NCBI RefSeq assembly: GCF_044360475.1
Contig: NZ_CP043494.1
Span: 13,144,001-13,208,000 of the forward strand
Origin: Archangium minus
GTDB lineage: Bacteria; Myxococcota; Myxococcia; Myxococcales; Myxococcaceae
DNA: 64,000 nt
Direction: 5' to 3'
Below the pieces are notes generated by a model that saw nothing but the letters and a program-made list of their open reading frames with translations, made no database searches and was not told the origin of the DNA. Positions 21,905 through 30,800 of this stretch are shown here, one piece after another; position 1 is the stretch's first letter; every line of letters starts with the position of its first letter. The translations under genes were made by a program, and so were the position numbers.

Positions 21905-24667
21905 TCACCCAGTGGTCCGCAGGCCTCCGGCAATCGCATTGACCGTGAGCAGGAGCCGCGGAAGCAGGTGATCGCCCTGACCATCCGCCTTGCGCTGCGC
22001 GCGCCAGGTGCGCAGCAGCTCAATCTGCTGTCGGTGCAGCACGCGCAGCCACGGCTGACGCAGGCTCAATGCCCGGTGGATGTGAGGCCGGCGCTCCTCC
22101 AGGGGCGCGCCCCAGAGGGCCTCCAGCATGCGCCGGGTCCGCGCATACTCGTCCCGAATCATCCCCATCACCTGCTCACGGATGGCGCCATCCTCGACCA
22201 GGCCCGCGTACGCCTCCATCACCTCCGCGTCCGCCGAGAGGATCGTCGTACTGACATTGGTGAGCACATACTTGCTCGGGTACCAATCCAGCCCCTGGGA
22301 CTTCAGCAGGGCGAACGCCTCGGGCTGCTCGCGCTGCAAGGCCTCCAGGGCGCTGCCCACGCCGTACCAGCCGGAGAGGAAGAAGCGCGACTGGCTCCAG
22401 CTAAAGACCCACGGAATCGCGCGGAGATCCGCCAGGGTGCGCTGGCCGGTGCGCCGCGCCGGACGAGAGCCAATCTTGCTGGACTCAATCACATCAATGG
22501 GCGTCGCCTGGGCGAAGAAGGTGATGAAGCCCGGGTGCCGCACCAGCGCCTCGTAGGCGCGTCGGCTCGTCTCCGCCAGGCCATCCAGGTGCGGCTCAAG
22601 GGGGTGGGCACGCTGCTCGCGCTGCCGGGCCAGGAGCGCGGCCTCGGTGGCGCCCGCCAGGAGCAGCTCCAGGTTGTACACGGCGCTGATGAGGTTGGCG
22701 TACTTCTGGGAGATCGTCTCTCCCTGCTCCGTCATGCGCAGGTCGCCCTGGAACGAGGAGGGCGGCAGCGCGCTGAGGAAGCGATGGGTGGGGCCGGCGC
22801 CACGGCTGATGGTGCCGCCGCGACCATGGAAGAAGCGGATGCGCACCCCGCTGCGCTGGCCCACGGCCGCGAGCGCCTCCTGGGCGCGATACAGCCCCCA
22901 CTGGCTGGCCAGGATGCCCCCGTCCTTGTTGCTGTCGCTGTAACCAATCATCACCTGCTGCACCGGGTGCGCGGCGCCCGAGGCCTTCTGCTGCCAGGCC
23001 AGGCTGCGCTTCGTCATCGGGTGCTCCAGGAAGGCGGAGAGGATGCCCGGGCTGTGCTTCAGGTCGTCGATGGTCTCGAAGAGGGGAACCACGGGCAGGT
23101 GACACACCAGCCCCTCGGGGGTCTGCGAGGCCAGCCCCGCCTCGCGCGCCAGCAGGTAGACGACGAGCAGATCCGACAGGCTGCGCGTCATGCTGACAAT
23201 CAATGCACCCAGCCCGGCGGAGCCATGGGCGCGCAGGTGCTCCGCCACCACGCGGAAGCACCCGAGCACCGCATCCGCCTGGGGGCCGATGGGCACGCCC
23301 GTCAGCGCGAACGGGCGGGGCGAGGCCAGCTCGCGCTCGAGGAAGGCCAGACGCCGAGCCTCGTCCCACTCGGCGAAGTCCTTCCCCTCCAGGCCGGCCG
23401 CCACGAGCAGCTCGCCCACGGCCAGGTCGTGGAACCGGCTGTTCTGCCGGATGTCCAGGGCCGCCAGGTGGAAGCCAAAGGAGCGCACCATGCGCAGAAG
23501 GGGGAGCACCTCGCTCTCGGCCAGCCGGCCCGCGCCGATGGACACCAGCGACGTGTGCAGCAGGTCCAGGTCCGAGGCCAGCTCGGAGGCCTCGCGGTAG
23601 CGGCCCGGCGCATCCTCGAGCCGGACGGCCTCCGCGTGGCTCATGTCCACCGGCAGCCGAGCCACCATCAGGTTGAGGAGCTGCCGCCAGGGCTCGTCCG
23701 GGTTGCGCCGGACGGCCTGCTGCCCGCGCTCGCCCAGCGGCTCCGCCAGCTCGGAGATACGGGCCTCCAGCGCCGGGGGCACGGGCTGCAACCGGCCGGA
23801 GAGGCTCAACCGGGCGCTCAGCCCCGTCAGCCGCTGATGGAGCAGGGTGAGCGCATTCAGGCGCAGCTCGCCGAGCGTGTGGCGAGTCACGTCCGCGGTG
23901 ACGAACGGGTGCCCGTCCCGGTCTCCGCCCACCCAGTCGCCGAAGACCAGGAGCGGCAGACGCTGGGAGTCGCGCAGCAGCTCGGGCTCGAAGCCCTCCG
24001 CGGCCCAGGCCTGGAGCAGCCGTCGATCCAACACGGGGAGCGCTTCAGGGAAGACATTGCGCAGGTAGTGGATGACATTGCGCAGCTCGGAGAGCACGTC
24101 TGGCTTCTCGAGGAAGAGCTCCCCGGTGCGCCACACCAGCTCCAGCACGCGCTTGATCTCCTCGCGGATGGCCTGCTGCTCCAGCGGAGTCCACATCTGG
24201 TTCTCGCGCTTGACGAGCAGCAGGTAGAGCGCGCGGTGGTGCACGAGCACGCTGGCGCGCTTCACCTCGGTGGGGTGAGCGGTGAGGACGGGCTCGACGC
24301 GCACCTGGGCGAGCACCTCGGCGATCTGCCGCGCCCCCAGGCCGCGCTCCTTCAGGTGATGCAGCACGTGGCCCCACAGCCCTGGCTCGGAGGCCACGCC
24401 CTCGGCGGCCTCTTTGACCCGGCGCTGCTGGACGGCCGTGTTCTCCTCGGCGATGTTGAGGAGGTGGAAGGCCAGGGAGTAGGCCTGGACCATGCGCTCG
24501 GGCAGGCTCCCCGGCGTGGCCTGCCCGCCACCGGGCCGGGACAGGTGCCGCGCGACCTCCCGCTCGCCTAGCTCCTCCAGCACCTCCCGGAAGCAGTCGA
24601 GCAGGAAGTCCAGGTCACGCTCCACCCTCTGCGGGAGAGCTATCGATGAGGCGGGAGAAGCATTCAC
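21905..24667 (-). CDS. ppc: Phosphoenolpyruvate carboxylase
   Basis: About 920 residues, the usual size for the bacterial enzyme, which makes oxaloacetate from PEP and bicarbonate to refill the TCA cycle. Signature segments are all present: VLTAHPTEVKR with the catalytic His, FGDWVGGDRDGHPFVT, LDIRQNSRFHD, MIGYSDSNKDGG, the glycine loop FHGRGGTISRGAGPTH, SKIGSRPARR and LRQPWLRVLHRQQIELL. The C-terminus is RTTG rather than the common QNTG. I prefer the GTG at 24667, preceded by AAGGAGA at a proper distance; a longer frame starts at 24709. It is a single-gene unit convergent with the lactone oxidase. Confidence 0.95.
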   Translation of the reverse strand: MNASPASSIALPQRVERDLDFLLDCFREVLEELGEREVARHLSRPGGGQATPGSLPERMVQAYSLAFHLLNIAEENTAVQQRRVKEAAEGVASEPGLWGHVLHHLKERGLGARQIAEVLAQVRVEPVLTAHPTEVKRASVLVHHRALYLLLVKRENQMWTPLEQQAIREEIKRVLELVWRTGELFLEKPDVLSELRNVIHYLRNVFPEALPVLDRRLLQAWAAEGFEPELLRDSQRLPLLVFGDWVGGDRDGHPFVTADVTRHTLGELRLNALTLLHQRLTGLSARLSLSGRLQPVPPALEARISELAEPLGERGQQAVRRNPDEPWRQLLNLMVARLPVDMSHAEAVRLEDAPGRYREASELASDLDLLHTSLVSIGAGRLAESEVLPLLRMVRSFGFHLAALDIRQNSRFHDLAVGELLVAAGLEGKDFAEWDEARRLAFLERELASPRPFALTGVPIGPQADAVLGCFRVVAEHLRAHGSAGLGALIVSMTRSLSDLLVVYLLAREAGLASQTPEGLVCHLPVVPLFETIDDLKHSPGILSAFLEHPMTKRSLAWQQKASGAAHPVQQVMIGYSDSNKDGGILASQWGLYRAQEALAAVGQRSGVRIRFFHGRGGTISRGAGPTHRFLSALPPSSFQGDLRMTEQGETISQKYANLISAVYNLELLLAGATEAALLARQREQRAHPLEPHLDGLAETSRRAYEALVRHPGFITFFAQATPIDVIESSKIGSRPARRTGQRTLADLRAIPWVFSWSQSRFFLSGWYGVGSALEALQREQPEAFALLKSQGLDWYPSKYVLTNVSTTILSADAEVMEAYAGLVEDGAIREQVMGMIRDEYARTRRMLEALWGAPLEERRPHIHRALSLRQPWLRVLHRQQIELLRTWRAQRKADGQGDHLLPRLLLTVNAIAGGLRTTG

Positions 24668-24796
24668 GAGCCGAGTTCTCCTTGTCAGACCCGAACATGC
24701 GCACGGCATGCCCGGCGTCTTTCTAACTGGAGGACTCCCAGGCGACCAGGGTGGCGAGCGCCAAATGGGTTGCTACCTTCAAGCCGTGGACACAGC

Positions 24797-25480
24797 TCAG
24801 GCCCTGCGGCCCGAGCCCTCTGCCCGCAGCCACGCCGCGAGACGCTCGGGCTCGGGGACATCCTTCAGAAGCACGCACATGTCACTGGGCATGTCCTGCT
24901 CTCGAGGCCTGTACGTCACGACCACGGTCCCCACGCCGCGCCGCTGCTGGGAAGGGGAGACGTGGACCTGCACGTCCACCACGTCCGAGTAGTTCACGTG
25001 GAGCCGTTTCCCCAACCACCCACCGCCCTCGAATCGGGCGGCCTTGAAGCTCCACCGGAGCTCTCCGTTCCAGAAGAGCCTCACGCACTGCACCGCCACC
25101 ACCAGCAGGAGCACGCCGCCCAGGAACATCCGGAAGCGGGGGCCCCGGTCCCACTCCCAGGCGAGGATGAGCGCCGCGAAGAGCGGGGAGGAGAGGAACC
25201 CGCTGAGCCGGCGGCGCAGGAGGGCCTGGCCCTGGACCTCGAAGGGAGGCTCCAGGGTCTCGGCCAGCCGAGGCGGCGCGCTCGAGGTCTTCTCTTTCGC
25301 CAGTTCCTCCAGCACAAGGCGGAGCCAGACCCGCTCGGCCTGGAGTTGCTCGAGTCGTGCCCGCAGCCTGGCGTTCTCTCCGGAAAGCGGCCCTTGCGCG
25401 CGCTGCTCGGTGCGCAGTGCGTCCTGGACCTCGTCCAAGGCCTGGAGGATGGCGGGCTCAACCTGGCGCTCAGCCGGCAC
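24797..25480 (-). CDS. Coiled-coil membrane protein with C-terminal PH-like domain (paralogue 2)
   Basis: About 227 residues from a GTG at 25480 that overlaps the preceding gene by 11 bases. The order is: a helical coiled coil (EPAILQALDEVQDALRTEQ through LRLVLEELAKE), a basic loop, two hydrophobic segments (FLSSPLFAALILAW and MFLGGVLLLVVAVQCVRLFW), then a beta-rich cytoplasmic domain (RLHVNYSDVVDVQVHV, VGTVVVTYRP) ending in a short helix (EPERLAAWLRAEG). The last part resembles bacterial PH domains after twin helices. It is paralogous to the gene upstream (25470-26207), sharing the same layout and the DEPERLAEWLRA-type ending. Function unknown. Confidence 0.65.
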   Translation of the reverse strand: MPAERQVEPAILQALDEVQDALRTEQRAQGPLSGENARLRARLEQLQAERVWLRLVLEELAKEKTSSAPPRLAETLEPPFEVQGQALLRRRLSGFLSSPLFAALILAWEWDRGPRFRMFLGGVLLLVVAVQCVRLFWNGELRWSFKAARFEGGGWLGKRLHVNYSDVVDVQVHVSPSQQRRGVGTVVVTYRPREQDMPSDMCVLLKDVPEPERLAAWLRAEGSGRRA

Positions 25481-26207
25481 GGTCCACCCCCTTCCCGGTG
25501 GGGGCCCGAGCCCGGAGCCACTCGGCGAGGCGCTCCGGCTCATCGAGCACGTCTATGTCGACCGTCTGGCTCGGCGCCGCCATCCCCTCGGAGGACGTCA
25601 TCTCCTCGGAGGACCAGGTCACTCGGATGGAGCCAAAACCAAAGAGCCGCTGGAGCCAGCCCCGCTGCACCTCCACCCTCCTGAGCTCCGAGTAGCGCAC
25701 CCGGACGCGCGGCGTTCGCGCGTCGCAGTTGATGGACGAAAACCCCTCCGCCCCGAAGCTCCAGGTGGGCGCATCATCATCCTCGGGCCCCTGCAGGAAC
25801 AGGGCGCTCAAGAGCAGGTGCAGGAGCACGAATCCCCCCAGCACCGTCACGCGCCCGACCCAGCCAGAGAGGCAGAGATAGCCGAGATAGAGCGGGAGCT
25901 TCGGCATCGCCAGGAGCGCGAAGCGCAGCCGCCCGTACAGCGTCCGGCGCGAGGGCAACACGAAGAAGGGTGGCACGAGCTGCCCGGGCAGGGAGGAGGC
26001 GGGGCGCTCGGCTTCGGCGTGGACCGCATCCATCTGTTGGCGCAACCCCCAGATCTCCTGCTCCAACCGAGCCACCTCGGCGGCCAGCTCGGCGTTCTCG
26101 CGAGGCAAGGCCTCGCGCCGCTGACGAACAGCCCGCAGGTCCTCCTGCAACCGCTCCAGCGCATCCCGCTGCGAGCCCCCCTGAACGGCACGTGTCTCAA
26201 GCCTCAC
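25470..26207 (-). CDS. Coiled-coil membrane protein with C-terminal PH-like domain (paralogue 1)
   Basis: About 245 residues from a GTG at 26207; a longer frame opens at 26309. It has a coiled coil (RDALERLQEDLRAVRQRREA, LAAEVARLEQEIWGLRQQMD), a hydrophobic pair (KLPLYLGYLCLSGWVG and VTVLGGFVLLHLLLSALFL), then a beta-rich domain (VRVRYSELRRVEV, SIRVTWSSEEM) closing with LDEPERLAEWLRARA. The layout repeats in the next gene downstream, which overlaps its end, so the two are an operon and probably form a hetero-oligomer in the inner membrane. I know no characterised relative. PH-like identification is from secondary-structure pattern only. Confidence 0.65.
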   Translation of the reverse strand: MRLETRAVQGGSQRDALERLQEDLRAVRQRREALPRENAELAAEVARLEQEIWGLRQQMDAVHAEAERPASSLPGQLVPPFFVLPSRRTLYGRLRFALLAMPKLPLYLGYLCLSGWVGRVTVLGGFVLLHLLLSALFLQGPEDDDAPTWSFGAEGFSSINCDARTPRVRVRYSELRRVEVQRGWLQRLFGFGSIRVTWSSEEMTSSEGMAAPSQTVDIDVLDEPERLAEWLRARAPTGKGVDRAG

Positions 26208-26449
26208 CGTCCCAGCGTAACAAAGTCTCCACGGTCGAGCAGATATAGATGATCGGGTAGCTCCTGTCGCAGTCATAGACAGACGCCGGGTGATGTTCGG
26301 GGGGCACAATCAACCGTTCACAAAAGCAAATCACCCCACAACAAGTACCGAGTTGCAAGAATTTGCAGACTTATCGGAACACAGCTCGAGCAGCGCCCAG
26401 GAAGATACACAACCAGGCACATGAGGCACTCGGGTAAGGTGGAGGGCAC

Positions 26450-27556
26450 ATGCGCAGCGAGGACATGAAGCAAGCGCTCGAAGACACCGCCCTGCTGTGG
26501 CTGTTGCTGCTGGTCATCGCGTTCATCCATGGCGCCGAGGCCGTGGGGCTCGAATTGCCACTCATCGAGCGCACCATCCTCTGGCGGCTCCAGCAGGACC
26601 CCGGCATCAGCGCGGGCATCGCCGCGTTCATCGTGGGGATCCTGCTCGTGCTGCGGCCCGGAGGTGGCGAGCACAGGGCGCGCAGAGCGCGTTACGTCCT
26701 GGTGGTGCTCGGAGCCGTGGGCCTGGTGAGCCTCCTGGGCTTCGACGTCGCGCTGGGGAACACCTTCCTGCTGACGGCCGTGCACTTGTACCGCCGGTAT
26801 GCGCGGAAGAAGCGGGAGGGAGAGACGCCCGCGCCTGCCGCGGCGCTCTCGGTCGGGCCGAAGGTGAGCCTCCTGACGATCCTCATCCCCGTCTGCGCGG
26901 CGCTCCTCGCCACGCTCATCACGTCCAAGATCCAATCGGGATACTTCCTTCCACCGGCGCCCGAGAAGCGGTTCCTCAGGGCCCGTCACTTCACGAGCGC
27001 GACGCCCGTCCTCTCGGAGCCCGCGGGGCAGGCTCCGCGCACCCTGACCGTCCACCCCCGCCTGACGCGCGAGCAGGTGCGCCAGAGCTACTGGAAGGAG
27101 GGTGGAGGCTGGTCCGTGGGGAAGGTGCTGTATGACCTGGAGAGGCGCGGCAAGCTCGAGGGGCTCCCCGTGACGGACGAGCGCCGCCTTCAGGCGTTGC
27201 TGGAGCCAGCCCTGGCCACGGGCCTCCTGGTGACTCCCGAGGGGCGCTCCGCGGTGGAGCACGGACTCTGGGGCATCGTGGCGGAGGCGGAGGGAAGGGA
27301 GGGAGCGCGGCGGCTGTTCCTGTCACTCGGGGCGGGCGAGCCCACCGGCGCCTTCTCTCCGTACTACCACTTCCTCTTCGAGGAGCCGGCGGAGGGTGGA
27401 CCGTTGCGGCTCCTCGAGGCCCAGCACTACTTCCCGAGCAGCTCGGGCTACGAGGGCATCGAGCCGCCCGGCCTCTTCATCATCTACCTCCTCCTGTTCC
27501 TGCTCCTCTCGCTCCTCGTGAGCTTCTGGTGGGTCTCACGCAAGAGGGCGACGTAG
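26450..27556 (+). CDS. Unknown polytopic membrane protein
   Basis: A 368-residue protein with about five hydrophobic segments: near residues 14-30 (LLWLLLLVIAFIHG), 53-67 (AGIAAFIVGILLVL), 81-97 (YVLVVLGAVGLVSLLGF), 140-155 (LLTILIPVCAALLATLI), and at the C-terminus 345-360 (LFIIYLLLFLLLSLLVSFWW). Between the fourth and last is a soluble region of about 190 residues with VHPRLTREQVRQSYWKEGGG. Charge distribution suggests this loop is outside the cytoplasm. I recognise no family. It stands divergently from the coiled-coil pair and upstream of the first giant kinase, without evidence of shared function. Confidence 0.65.
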   Translation: MRSEDMKQALEDTALLWLLLLVIAFIHGAEAVGLELPLIERTILWRLQQDPGISAGIAAFIVGILLVLRPGGGEHRARRARYVLVVLGAVGLVSLLGFDVALGNTFLLTAVHLYRRYARKKREGETPAPAAALSVGPKVSLLTILIPVCAALLATLITSKIQSGYFLPPAPEKRFLRARHFTSATPVLSEPAGQAPRTLTVHPRLTREQVRQSYWKEGGGWSVGKVLYDLERRGKLEGLPVTDERRLQALLEPALATGLLVTPEGRSAVEHGLWGIVAEAEGREGARRLFLSLGAGEPTGAFSPYYHFLFEEPAEGGPLRLLEAQHYFPSSSGYEGIEPPGLFIIYLLLFLLLSLLVSFWWVSRKRAT

Positions 27557-27899
27557 CGCTCCGCCGCACGTCCGAAGCGCGCAGCTCAGGGTTTGTCCAA
27601 GGCTCTCCAGGACGCATGATTATGCCTCGGTTTAGCTTGTCTGATTGAAAGCCAGACAAGGCAGCTCAATGGCTGGCACACACGCGCATCACCCCTTCGA
27701 CAAGGAACAGTCGCTTTGCAGTCTTTTGAGAATTTAACACTTCTCTGGTAGGCTGACGACACACGCTTCGACACGCTGGCGTCCTGATTCCGCAGGAGTC
27801 CAGGCACACCCTGGCCGCTCCACGTCCCCAGGTGGGCAGGAGCGGTCACCTGCCGCCATCCTCGGGGGGGGGATTCTGGCCTCAACCCCGGCGGTCTTC
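27557..27899 (+). promoter_or_regulatory. Upstream region of the first giant kinase, conserved with the second
   Basis: This 343-base region has no gene. Several blocks recur upstream of the second giant kinase (35640-35865): CTGATTGAA followed by CCAGACAA, CTTCTCTGGTAG, and a GGGGGGATTCTGGCCTCAACCCC leader just before the start codon. The AT-rich CTTTTGAGAATTTAACACTTCTC block stands out in GC-rich DNA and is the likeliest promoter, but I cannot fix a consensus. Confidence 0.5.
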
Positions 27900-30800
27900 A
27901 TGGCGAACATCCCTGGCTACACCCTGCTCGACATGCTCAAGTCGACGGGAGCGAGCATCCTCTACCACGCGCTCCGTGATGACGATCGTCTGCCTGTCGT
28001 CGTCAAGATGCCGGTGACGCCGCATACCGGCGCTCGTGAGGTCGAACGCTACCGGCGAGAGCACACCATCCTCAATCGGCTCCGGGACGTGCGCGGCGTC
28101 GCGAAGACGCTGGGCTGCGAGCAGAGCCAGGGACGTCCCGTGCTCCTCCTGGAGGGCGCCGCCGGCAAGGCCCTGTCCGAGTGTGTGGGCCGGCCCATGG
28201 ACGTGGCGCAGTTCCTGGAGCTCGCCATCTCCCTGGCCTCCACCCTGGCCGACATCCACCGCCACGGCGTCATCCACAAGGACCTCAAACCTTCCAACAT
28301 CGTCCTGCTCCCCTCGGGCGACACCCGCATCATCGACTTCGGCACCGCCCTCCTCCAGACCGTCGAGCACGTGGACGCCGCCTCTACCCCGCTCATCGAG
28401 GGGACTCCGGCCTACATGTCTCCAGAGCAGACCGGTCGCATGAATCGCTCCGTGGACCACCGCAGCGACCTCTACTCGCTGGGCGTGACCTTCTACGAGC
28501 TCCTCACGGGCACGTTGCCCTTCCACGGCCGCGATGCGCTCGAGTGGTTCCACGCGCACATGGCCCAGCTTCCTCGGCCTCCTCACGAGCGCGTCCCGGG
28601 CCTTCTTCCTGTCTTGTCCGCCATCGTGATGAAGCTCCTGGCCAAGGTCGCCGAGGAGCGCTACCAGAGCGCGGACGGCCTGAAGGCGGACCTGACGCGG
28701 TGCCGGGACGACCTGCGCCGGGGCGTGTGCGAAGAGTTCCCACTGGGCGCTCACGACATCTCCCCCCACTTCCAGATGCCCCAGCGGCTCTATGGGCGGG
28801 ACGTACAAGTCGCTACCCTCGTCGGGGCCTTCGAGCGGATCGCGCAGGGAGGAAGTCCGGAGCTCGTCCTCATCAGCGGCTACTCCGGCATCGGGAAATC
28901 CTCGGTCGTTCATGAGCTGTACCGGCCGGTCGCGCAGCGGCGCGGCATCTTTCTCCAGGGCAAGTTCGACCAGTTCCAGCGGGGCATCCCCTACGCCACC
29001 CTGGCCCAGGCCATCCGCGGGCTGGTGCAGCAACTGCTGGCCGGTACCGACTCGGAGCTCGAGGCCTGGCGCGAGCGTCTGAGGATGGCCTGGGAGGGAC
29101 ATGGGCAACTGCTCGTGGAGCTGGTGCCTCAGCTGGAGCTCGTCGTGGGCAAGCAGCCTCCGCTCCAGGAGCTTCCTCCCTCCGAAGCGCAAACGCGCTT
29201 CAACCGCGTCTTCCAGCGCTTCCTCGGCGCCGTCTCCACCTCCGAGCACCCCCTCGTCCTCTTCCTGGATGACCTGCAGTGGGCCGACTCGGCCAGCCTC
29301 CGCCTCATCCAGCACCTCATCACCCACCCGGACACCCCACCCCTGTTGCTCGTCGGCGCCTACCGCGACAACGAGGTCTCCCCGTCCCACCCGCTGATGC
29401 TCGCACGCCAGGAGATGCTCAAGGAGCATGCCCGGGTGACGGACATCCGGCTCGAGCCGCTGAGCCTGGAGCAGCTCCAGCGGCTCATTGCCGATGCGCT
29501 TCCAGGCGCGGGCCGCGAGCTTCTCGAGCCCCTCTCCGCCCAGGTTCACGAGAAGACCGGCGGCAACCCCTTCTTCTTCATCCAGTGGATGCGGACGCTC
29601 AACCAAGATGGGCTCCTCACCCGCACACCCGAGGGCTCCTGGCGCTGGGATGCCGAGGGCGTCCGCGCCAAGGGCTACTCCGACAACGTCGTCGACTTCA
29701 TGGCGGGCAGGCTGCGCCAGCTCCCCGCCCTGACGCAGCACCTCCTCAGCCTGTCGGCGTGCGTGGGCAATGACTTCCCGCTCCCGACCCTGTCCATCAT
29801 CTCCGACAAGCCCGTGGAGGACGTGGAGCAGGGGCTCGAGCCCGCGCTGCAAGACGGCCTGTTGATGCGCAGCGGCCTGGACCAGTACCGCTTCATCCAT
29901 GACCGCATCCAGCAGGCCGCCCATGCCCTCATCCCCGAGGAGCAGCGCAGGGCCGTCCACCTGCGCATTGGCCGCCTGCTGCGCGCGAGCCTGTCTCCGG
30001 AGGAGATGCGGGAGCGACTCTTCGACGTCGTGAATCAGCTCAACGCCGGCGCGGAGCTGATACAGGCCCCCGAGGAGCGCCATGACCTGGCCTGCATGAA
30101 CGCGGAGGCGGGCAAGAAGGCGCAGGCCTCGACCGCGCACCGCTCGGCCGTCACCTACTTCACGGCGGCCCTTCAACTGCTCCCGGAGGATGGCTGGGAG
30201 CGGGAGCACACCTTCACCTTCGAGCTGCACCTCCAGCGCGCCATCAGCGAGTTCATGAGCGGCAACCCCTCCGAGGCGCGCCACCTCGCACAGACACTTC
30301 GCCCCAGGGCTCGCACTTCCGCGGAGATCGCCGCGGTCACCTGTCTACGCAGCGACATCCACGTCGCCGCCAACGAGAGCGCGGCGGCTGTCGGGTGTCT
30401 GCTGGAGGGCCTGGCCGCGCTCGGCATGCCCATGTCGCCTCATCCCTCCTGGGACGAGGTGGTCGCGGCCAACGAGGAGGTGTGGGCCCTCATCGGGGAG
30501 CGCTCCATCGAGAGCCTCGTTGAGCTGCCCCTCATGACGAATCCGGACACCAAGGCGGCGATGCAAATCCTCTCCGCCCTGTTCGCGCCGGCGCTCTTCA
30601 CCGACCTCAACCTGCTCATCCTCCACCTCACCCGGATGGTCCTGCTCTGCCTGCGCCATGGCAACACCCAGTCCGCCGTGAACGGGTATGCCTGGTACGG
30701 GCTGATGCAGGGCCACTGCTTCAAGAAGTACCGGGAGGGGCATGCCTTCGGGTTGCTCGCCTGTGCGATCGTCGAGCGCCACGACTTCTCCGTCTCCCGA

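Noticed and set aside
21968..24571. 867-residue plus-strand frame opposite ppc
   Set aside because: The sense strand has all PEP carboxylase motifs; the antisense product has no motifs and skewed composition.
27640..27720. Sigma-54 promoter (TGGCAC...) upstream of the first giant kinase
   Set aside because: TGGCAC is present but the GC of the -12 element is not at the required spacing, and the second copy has TAGCAC instead.
27882..30284. 800-residue minus-strand frame opposite the first giant kinase, and a similar 845-residue one opposite the second (36580-39117)
   Set aside because: They mirror each other only because the sense genes are paralogues; composition is that of antisense high-GC DNA.
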